Below are positions 6,271 through 10,631 of a stretch of DNA of 10,631 nucleotides, in pieces. The notes below the pieces were generated by a model. The model was not told the DNA's origin and ran no database searches. It saw only the letters and a program-made list of their open reading frames with translations. The stretch is from Chitinophagaceae bacterium. Its GTDB lineage: Bacteria; Bacteroidota; Bacteroidia; Chitinophagales; Chitinophagaceae. Position 1 is the stretch's first letter. Every line of letters begins with the position of its first letter. Made by a program: the position numbers and the translations under genes. Location of the stretch: assembly GCA_009996555.1 (NCBI GenBank), contig JAACZX010000040.1:1-10631 (forward strand), given 5' to 3'.

Positions 6271-7410
6271 ATGACTTTACTTGTAATCATTATAGCACTG
6301 GCGCTCATCTTTGACTATATCAATGGTTTTCATGATGCCGCCAACTCCATAGCCACTATTGTATCAACAAAAGTATTAACGCCGTTTCAGGCAGTTGTAT
6401 GGGCGGCGTTCTTCAACTTCATTGCCTTTTTTATTTTTACTGATCATGCAGTGGCAAACACTATTGCAAAAACAGTGCATAAAGAATTTATTACGTTACC
6501 ACTGGTTCTTTCGGGTTTAATAGCCGCTATTTTCTGGAACCTGCTCACCTGGTGGTATGGTATCCCTTCTTCTTCATCGCACACATTGATCGGTGGTTTT
6601 GCCGGTGCAGCTATTGCACACGCCGGTTTTGAAAGTATTGATCCCACAAGCATCTACAAAACACTCATCTTTATCATCCTTGCTCCCATCATCGGGATGA
6701 TCATTTCGGTATTTATTACACTTGTTACCATACAACGGAACTTCTGGCTTAAGATCGGCATTATTACCTTTGTTGTAGGTGGCAGTGTGTTGTTTATTCC
6801 ATTCAAAAAAGATTTTGAACGCTGGGCACTGCTGGCACTGGGTGTTATTTTCGTAGGTACTTATTTATATAACTACTGGCGTGGCGAAACCGCTTACCGC
6901 ACAGGTAATATGTATAAAAAACTGCAGCTGGTTTCGTCGGCCATTTTCAGCATTGGTCATGGCGGTAACGATGCACAAAAAGTAATGGGTATTATTATGG
7001 CTGCATTAATAGCTTACGACCCATCAGCCTATACCCTTGGTCACATGCCTAACTGGATTCCCATTGCCTGTTATTCTGCCATTGCATTGGGCACAATGAG
7101 CGGTGGCTGGAAGATCATTAAAACAATGGGTACCAAAATCACCAAAGTAACACCACTTGAGGGTGTGGTGGCCGAAACCGCAGGTGCTATTACATTGTTT
7201 ACGGCAGCAAACCTGGGTGCGCCGGTAAGTACAACACATACCATTACCGGTTCAATTGTGGGTGTGGGTGCTACCCGCCGTTTAAGTGCTGTGCGCTGGG
7301 GTGTTACCATTAACCTGCTTTGGGCATGGATACTCACCATTCCTGTAAGCGGTCTGGTAGCAGCACTGGTATATGCTTTGTTCCACTTCTTTATTCCAAA
7401 CTTTAATTAA
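6271..7410 (+). CDS. pit: PiT family inorganic phosphate permease
   Basis: This 379-residue integral membrane protein has about ten hydrophobic segments. The two inverted halves of the PiT family each carry their signature. The first half has [11 protein letters not shown] at 19-29 and [13 protein letters not shown] at 97-109. The second has [12 protein letters not shown] at 229-240 and [12 protein letters not shown] at 316-327. The polar inter-domain loop near 176-220 is short, which explains why the protein is smaller than E. coli PitA (about 500 residues). It would import phosphate across the inner membrane with H+ or Na+, or as a metal-phosphate complex; the coupling ion cannot be read. 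It is second in an operon with its DUF47 accessory gene and is followed 13 bp later by a strong terminator. The ATG at 6271 starts immediately before the first membrane helix; no Shine-Dalgarno is visible. Confidence 0.95.
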   Translation: MTLLVIIIALALIFDYINGFHDAANSIATIVSTKVLTPFQAVVWAAFFNFIAFFIFTDHAVANTIAKTVHKEFITLPLVLSGLIAAIFWNLLTWWYGIPSSSSHTLIGGFAGAAIAHAGFESIDPTSIYKTLIFIILAPIIGMIISVFITLVTIQRNFWLKIGIITFVVGGSVLFIPFKKDFERWALLALGVIFVGTYLYNYWRGETAYRTGNMYKKLQLVSSAIFSIGHGGNDAQKVMGIIMAALIAYDPSAYTLGHMPNWIPIACYSAIALGTMSGGWKIIKTMGTKITKVTPLEGVVAETAGAITLFTAANLGAPVSTTHTITGSIVGVGATRRLSAVRWGVTINLLWAWILTIPVSGLVAALVYALFHFFIPNFN

Positions 7411-7423
7411 CCTGCAATACCGC

Positions 7424-7452
7424 AAAAAATCCAGCCACAAGCTGGATTTTTT
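7424..7452 (+). terminator. Rho-independent terminator after the PiT gene
   Basis: A perfect 12-bp stem (AAAAAATCCAGC at 7424-7435 with GCTGGATTTTTT at 7441-7452) encloses the 5-base loop CACAA, and its right arm ends in a T-run. It separates the phosphate operon from the sugar-nucleotide operon. The A-run on the left arm could make it work in both directions, but no minus-strand gene ends here. Confidence 0.9.
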
Positions 7453-7470
7453 ATTTCTGGCTGGTAGTTG

Positions 7471-7478
7471 CATCTTTG
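7471..7478 (+). promoter_or_regulatory. Likely -7 promoter element of the rfbA-galE operon
   Basis: CATCTTTG matches TAnnTTTG at all but the first base and continues as CGGC, as at the porin and receptor promoters. The ATG of rfbA is 18 bp downstream. A -33 element is weak at best (TTTA at 7450-7453, inside the preceding terminator T-run, 17-bp spacer). Confidence 0.45.
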
Positions 7479-7496
7479 CGGCTCAATAACCTACAC

Positions 7497-8360
7497 ATGA
7501 AAGGAATTATTCTTGCGGGAGGCTCCGGTACAAGACTGCACCCTATTACATTTGCCATCAGTAAACAGATCATGCCTATTTATGATAAGCCTATGATCTA
7601 TTATCCGTTATCGGTATTAATGATGGCGGGCATCCGTGAGATCCTCATCATTTCCACTCCACAGGACCTGCCCAACTTTAAACGGTTGTTAGGTGATGGA
7701 AAAAATTTAGGTGTTGAATTTTCGTATGCTGAACAGGCTGTTCCAAACGGTCTTGCGCAGGCATTTGTGATTGGCAAAGAATTTATTGGTAACGATAAAG
7801 TGGCACTGGTACTGGGCGATAATATTTTCTATGGTGCCGGACTGGGTAAACTGCTTGCCAATAATACAAATCCCGATGGTGGCATTATCTACGCTTATCA
7901 TGTGAGTGATCCTGAGCGATATGGTGTGGTTGACTTTGATGAGAACATGAATGCATTAAGCATTGAAGAAAAACCTGCACAGCCAAAAAGTAACTACGCT
8001 GTTCCCGGTTTGTATTTCTATGATAATGATGTGGTGAAGATTGCTGAGGAATTACAACCAAGCCCACGTGGCGAGTATGAAATTACAGATGTAAACAAAG
8101 AATACCTGAAGCGGGGTAAACTGAAAGTATCGATACTCGACCGTGGTACGGCATGGCTTGATACGGGCACTTTTGATTCACTCATGCAGGCATCACAATT
8201 TGTACAGGTTATTGAACAAAGGCAGGGCATTAAGATCGCCTGCATTGAGGAAATTGCCTGGCGCAAAGGTTTTGTTAGTACAGAACAGTTAAAAGAACTT
8301 GCCCAACCCTTGCTGAAAAGCGGTTATGGTCAATATCTCATGAATCTTATCAAACAATAA
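7497..8360 (+). CDS. rfbA: Glucose-1-phosphate thymidylyltransferase (RmlA/RfbA)
   Basis: This 287-residue cytoplasmic enzyme has the usual length of the short RmlA class. It condenses dTTP and glucose-1-phosphate to dTDP-glucose, the first step to dTDP-rhamnose and other deoxysugars of surface polysaccharides. The nucleotide-binding signature [11 protein letters not shown] is at 8-18, followed by [17 protein letters not shown] (22-38), the metal-binding LGDNIFYG (106-113), RYGVVDFD (141-148), EEKP (157-160) and the [14 protein letters not shown] and [14 protein letters not shown] segments of the sugar-binding half. I chose ATG 7497, which begins directly with MKGIILAGG; an upstream in-frame TTG at 7476 overlaps the -7 element. 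The gene is followed by galE after 21 bp, so the two are an operon. The remaining rhamnose genes (rfbB, rfbC, rfbD) are not in the window. Confidence 0.95.
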   Translation: MKGIILAGGSGTRLHPITFAISKQIMPIYDKPMIYYPLSVLMMAGIREILIISTPQDLPNFKRLLGDGKNLGVEFSYAEQAVPNGLAQAFVIGKEFIGNDKVALVLGDNIFYGAGLGKLLANNTNPDGGIIYAYHVSDPERYGVVDFDENMNALSIEEKPAQPKSNYAVPGLYFYDNDVVKIAEELQPSPRGEYEITDVNKEYLKRGKLKVSILDRGTAWLDTGTFDSLMQASQFVQVIEQRQGIKIACIEEIAWRKGFVSTEQLKELAQPLLKSGYGQYLMNLIKQ

Positions 8361-8381
8361 AAAATAGCATTACTCCTGTTT

Positions 8382-9437
8382 ATGGAAAAAATATTAGTTA
8401 CCGGTGGTTGTGGTTATATAGGGTCGCACACAATTGTTGACCTTGTTGAGAATGGTTATGATGTGGTGTGTGTTGATAATAACTCACGCTCCAATCTTAA
8501 ACTACTTGAAGGCGCAGAACAGATCCTTGGAAAAAAGATCAAAAACTACAAAGTTGATCTTTGTAATTATGATGAAACATACGCTGTGTTGCAGGAGAAC
8601 CCTGATATTACAGGTGTTATTCACTTTGCTGCCTACAAAGCAGTGGGCGAAAGCGTAGAAAAGCCGTTGATGTATTTTGAGAACAACCTTGTATCGCTCA
8701 TGAACCTGCTGAAATGTGTGCAGGAGTTCCAGATACCACATTTTGTATTCTCTTCTTCCTGCACAGTATATGGCAACCCCGATACTGTACCGGTTACAGA
8801 GGATACTCCTCCCAAACCTGCAGAAAGTCCTTATGGTTATACCAAACAAATGGGCGAACAGATCGTTAGCGAAACCGTAAAGAGTTTCTCTACCAACGCC
8901 ATCCTGTTACGTTATTTTAACCCGGTTGGTGCACACCCCAGCAATTTGATTGGCGAACTTCCCATTGGCAAGCCGCAAAACTTAGTGCCTGCTATTACGC
9001 AAACCGCTGTTGGCAAACTGCCGCAAATGACAGTATTTGGTAATGACTATCCCACAAGAGATGGTTCATGTGTGCGTGACTTTATTCATGTGTGCGATCT
9101 TGCACATGCACACACATTGGCCATTGATTACCTTGTTGAAAAAAGAAATCTTTCCCGCTGCGAAGTATTTAACCTGGGTACAGGCAATGGCGTAACAGTA
9201 CTGGAAGCCATTAAAACATTTGAAGAAGTAAGTGGTCAAAAACTGAACTACAAAATTGGTGCACGCCGTGTGGGTGATGTTATTGCCACGTATGCCAATA
9301 AAGACAAAGCCACTACACTGCTTGGATGGCAACCCCAGTTTAATCTTGAACAGATGATGAAAACAGCGTGGGACTGGGAAGTGAAAGTAAAAAAAGACGA
9401 AAGCCTTTACGGAAGCCAGAACGGCAACCTGAATTAA
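8382..9437 (+). CDS. galE: UDP-glucose 4-epimerase (GalE)
   Basis: This 351-residue extended short-chain dehydrogenase interconverts UDP-glucose and UDP-galactose with bound NAD+. The Rossmann signature GGCGYIG is at 8-14, and VDNNSRS at 31-37 is the GalE-type NAD-binding stretch. The catalytic set is Ser126 (in FSSSCTVYG), Tyr151 and Lys155 (YGYTK), with the same 25-residue Ser-Tyr spacing as E. coli GalE. The substrate-side motifs LRYFNPVGAHPSNLIGE and DYPTRDGSCVRDFIHVCDLAHAH are typical of GalE and argue against the related dTDP-glucose dehydratase RfbB. It lies 21 bp after rfbA on the same strand and ahead of a terminator, so it is the second gene of a two-gene operon that supplies nucleotide sugars, presumably for surface glycans. 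Exact specificity (UDP-Glc versus UDP-GlcNAc) cannot be settled by eye. Confidence 0.93.
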   Translation: MEKILVTGGCGYIGSHTIVDLVENGYDVVCVDNNSRSNLKLLEGAEQILGKKIKNYKVDLCNYDETYAVLQENPDITGVIHFAAYKAVGESVEKPLMYFENNLVSLMNLLKCVQEFQIPHFVFSSSCTVYGNPDTVPVTEDTPPKPAESPYGYTKQMGEQIVSETVKSFSTNAILLRYFNPVGAHPSNLIGELPIGKPQNLVPAITQTAVGKLPQMTVFGNDYPTRDGSCVRDFIHVCDLAHAHTLAIDYLVEKRNLSRCEVFNLGTGNGVTVLEAIKTFEEVSGQKLNYKIGARRVGDVIATYANKDKATTLLGWQPQFNLEQMMKTAWDWEVKVKKDESLYGSQNGNLN

Positions 9438-9464
9438 TGCAACATAGCAACTTGTTGCTGCAAC

Positions 9465-9504
9465 AAAAATCGCAGACCGACACACGTTCGTTCTGCGATT
9501 TTTT
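9465..9504 (+). terminator. Rho-independent terminator after galE
   Basis: A 12-bp stem (AAAAATCGCAGA at 9465-9476 with TCTGCGATTTTT at 9492-9503) encloses a 15-base loop and runs into T-rich sequence. It closes the rfbA-galE operon and separates it from the transketolase gene. A short palindrome AGCAAC-TT-GTTGCT lies just upstream at 9446-9459 without a T-run. Confidence 0.85.
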
Positions 9505-9531
9505 GTTTACTCTCAACTCAAAACTTTCCCT

Positions 9532-9539
9532 TTTCTTTG
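9532..9539 (+). promoter_or_regulatory. Possible -7 promoter element of the transketolase subunit gene
   Basis: TTTCTTTG matches TAnnTTTG with one mismatch and continues as CAGC, like the other promoters of the window. No -33 element at 17-19 bp is apparent. The leader to the ATG at 9608 would be about 60 bases, longer than at the other genes here. Confidence 0.4.
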
Positions 9540-9607
9540 CAGCGAAATTCAGCCCGGTTGCTGCTTTTCAACTTAAAACATTTCAAATCTTTTTTAAACT
9601 TCTGCAA

Positions 9608-10567
9608 ATGGCATTACAGGATATCCAGGTAAGCGGCAATAAAGATACCCGTAGCGGTTTTGGCGATGGTATTTTGGAAGCAGCCCGTAAAAATGAAAAC
9701 GTAGTAGCATTAACTGCTGATCTTGCCGGTTCATTAAAACTCCAGGCTTTTATTAAAGAATTTCCAGAGCGTTTTATACAGGTAGGTATTGCAGAAGCAA
9801 ACATGATTGGCATTGCTGCAGGTTTAACCATTGGCGGTAAAATTCCTTTCACTACTACGTTTGCTAACTTCAGTACGGGCCGTGTGTACGATCAGATCCG
9901 TCAGAGTGTTGCTTACAGCGATAAGAATGTAAAGATCTGTGCATCACACGCCGGTTTAACACTGGGTGAAGATGGCGCTACGCATCAGATCCTTGAAGAT
10001 ATTGGTATGATGAAGATGTTACCGGGAATGACGGTGATTGTTCCTTGTGACTATAACCAAACCAAACAGGCAACCATGGCTGCGGCAGAATTCCACGGCC
10101 CTCTGTACCTGCGTTTTGGCCGCCCTGTATGGCCCATCTTTACCAAACCAGAAGATGAATTTGTAATTGGTAAAGCGCAAAAGTTCAGCGATGGTACTGA
10201 TGTAACCATTTTTGCATGCGGCCACATGGTATGGTATGCTATCCAGGCTGGCTTGCAATTGCAGGAAAAAGGTATTTCGGTTGAAGTGATCAACATTCAT
10301 ACAATCAAACCTTTGGATGAAGAAGCTGTATTGGCTTCCATCAAAAAAACAAAATGTGCTGTTACTGCTGAAGAGCATAATGTGCTTGGTGGCTTAGGCG
10401 ACAGCATTGCACAGGTTGCTGCAAAACACTTCCCTGTTCCTATTGAAATGGTGGGCACGCAAGATACCTTTGGTGAAAGCGGTAAGCCAGTTGAATTGCT
10501 CAAGAAATATGGATTGGATGTAGCAGATATTGTTGCTGCTGCTGAAAAAGTGATAAGCAGAAAATAA
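9608..10567 (+). CDS. Transketolase C-terminal subunit (split transketolase)
   Basis: This 319-residue protein covers only the pyrimidine-binding and C-terminal domains of transketolase, the usual size for the beta half of a split enzyme. It has SGFGDGILEAARKN at 16-29, GIAEANMIGIAAGL (60-73) with Glu63 as the likely thiamine-diphosphate-activating glutamate, and CASHAGLTLGEDGATHQ (111-127). LRFGRPVWPIF (168-178) and TAEEHNVLGGLGDSIAQ (253-269) follow, then TFGESGKP near the end. It needs an N-terminal subunit with the diphosphate-binding GDG motif to be active in the pentose phosphate pathway. No such gene is next to it: galE lies upstream beyond a terminator, and a terminator follows directly. 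I chose ATG 9608 since the frame further upstream (from 9368) crosses the galE 3' end and terminator and encodes no family sequence. A DXS-like enzyme is less likely, as the catalytic motif reads GIAEAN and not GIAEQH. Confidence 0.9.
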   Translation: MALQDIQVSGNKDTRSGFGDGILEAARKNENVVALTADLAGSLKLQAFIKEFPERFIQVGIAEANMIGIAAGLTIGGKIPFTTTFANFSTGRVYDQIRQSVAYSDKNVKICASHAGLTLGEDGATHQILEDIGMMKMLPGMTVIVPCDYNQTKQATMAAAEFHGPLYLRFGRPVWPIFTKPEDEFVIGKAQKFSDGTDVTIFACGHMVWYAIQAGLQLQEKGISVEVINIHTIKPLDEEAVLASIKKTKCAVTAEEHNVLGGLGDSIAQVAAKHFPVPIEMVGTQDTFGESGKPVELLKKYGLDVADIVAAAEKVISRK

Positions 10568-10590
10568 GAGAACTACTTGCTTATAATAAT

Positions 10591-10616
10591 AAACCCCGAC
10601 CGTGAGGCGGGGTTTT
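10591..10616 (+). terminator. Rho-independent terminator after the transketolase subunit gene
   Basis: AAACCCCG (10591-10598) pairs with CGGGGTTT (10608-10615). Inside, CC-GTGA-GG can extend the stem past a single bulged A. A T-rich tail follows to the end of the window. It lies 23 bp after the stop codon and indicates that the gene is last in, or alone in, its transcript. Confidence 0.85.
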
Positions 10617-10631
10617 GTATTTTCTTCTTTA

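Noticed and set aside
9446..9459. Palindrome AGCAACTTGTTGCT after galE as a terminator or operator
   Set aside because: No T-run follows and the workable loop is only four bases; a stronger terminator lies just downstream. It could be an operator but there is no second copy.
9368..9607. 80-codon upstream extension of the transketolase frame
   Set aside because: It overlaps the galE 3' end and the galE terminator, is rich in basic and Gln residues and matches nothing expected at a transketolase N-terminus.
1..10631. CRISPR arrays, tRNA or rRNA genes, insertion sequences, toxin-antitoxin or defence genes
   Set aside because: None visible: no spaced identical repeats, no cloverleaf-like segment recognised, and no transposase or nuclease motifs in any frame.

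Overview
The window looks like chromosome of a member of the Bacteroidota, probably Chitinophagaceae or a close relative (inferred, no marker gene present). Grounds are a carboxypeptidase-regulatory-domain TonB receptor, a Bacteroidota-type OprO/P porin, a half-length (split) transketolase, and promoters that match the Bacteroidota -7 element TAnnTTTG with very short leaders and little Shine-Dalgarno signal. It is compact: no gap between genes exceeds about 170 bases, and I see no RNA gene, CRISPR array, insertion sequence or phage gene.

Left half (1-5364, leftward). In transcription order these are an OprO/P-family phosphate-selective porin (5364-4057), a TonB-dependent receptor (3955-1136) and a beta-helix-like lipoprotein (1100 to beyond the left edge). 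Right of them, and divergent, are a DUF47/PhoU-like Pit accessory protein (5518-6168) and a PiT phosphate permease (6271-7410). Together these five genes look like a phosphate-uptake locus reaching from the cell surface to the cytoplasm.

The most interesting signal is in the two non-coding stretches of this locus. Each holds an array of TGTTAA-like hexamers in exact 11-bp register (TTAACA on the strand of the porin and receptor): four units upstream of the porin (5414-5452) and four to six upstream of the receptor (3991-4051). The spacing and sequence resemble the PHO boxes of Bacillus subtilis PhoP and cyanobacterial SphR/PhoB. They are good candidates for operators of a phosphate-starvation regulator and would make the porin, the TonB receptor and the lipoprotein one regulon.

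Right half (7411-10631, rightward). A strong terminator closes the phosphate operon. A two-gene sugar-nucleotide operon follows: glucose-1-phosphate thymidylyltransferase (rfbA) and UDP-glucose 4-epimerase (galE), then a second terminator. Last comes a stand-alone C-terminal transketolase subunit with its own likely promoter and terminator; its N-terminal partner is not in the window. A 96-bp inverted repeat built from CAATTTGAAAA units fills the gap between the DUF47 gene and the PiT gene.
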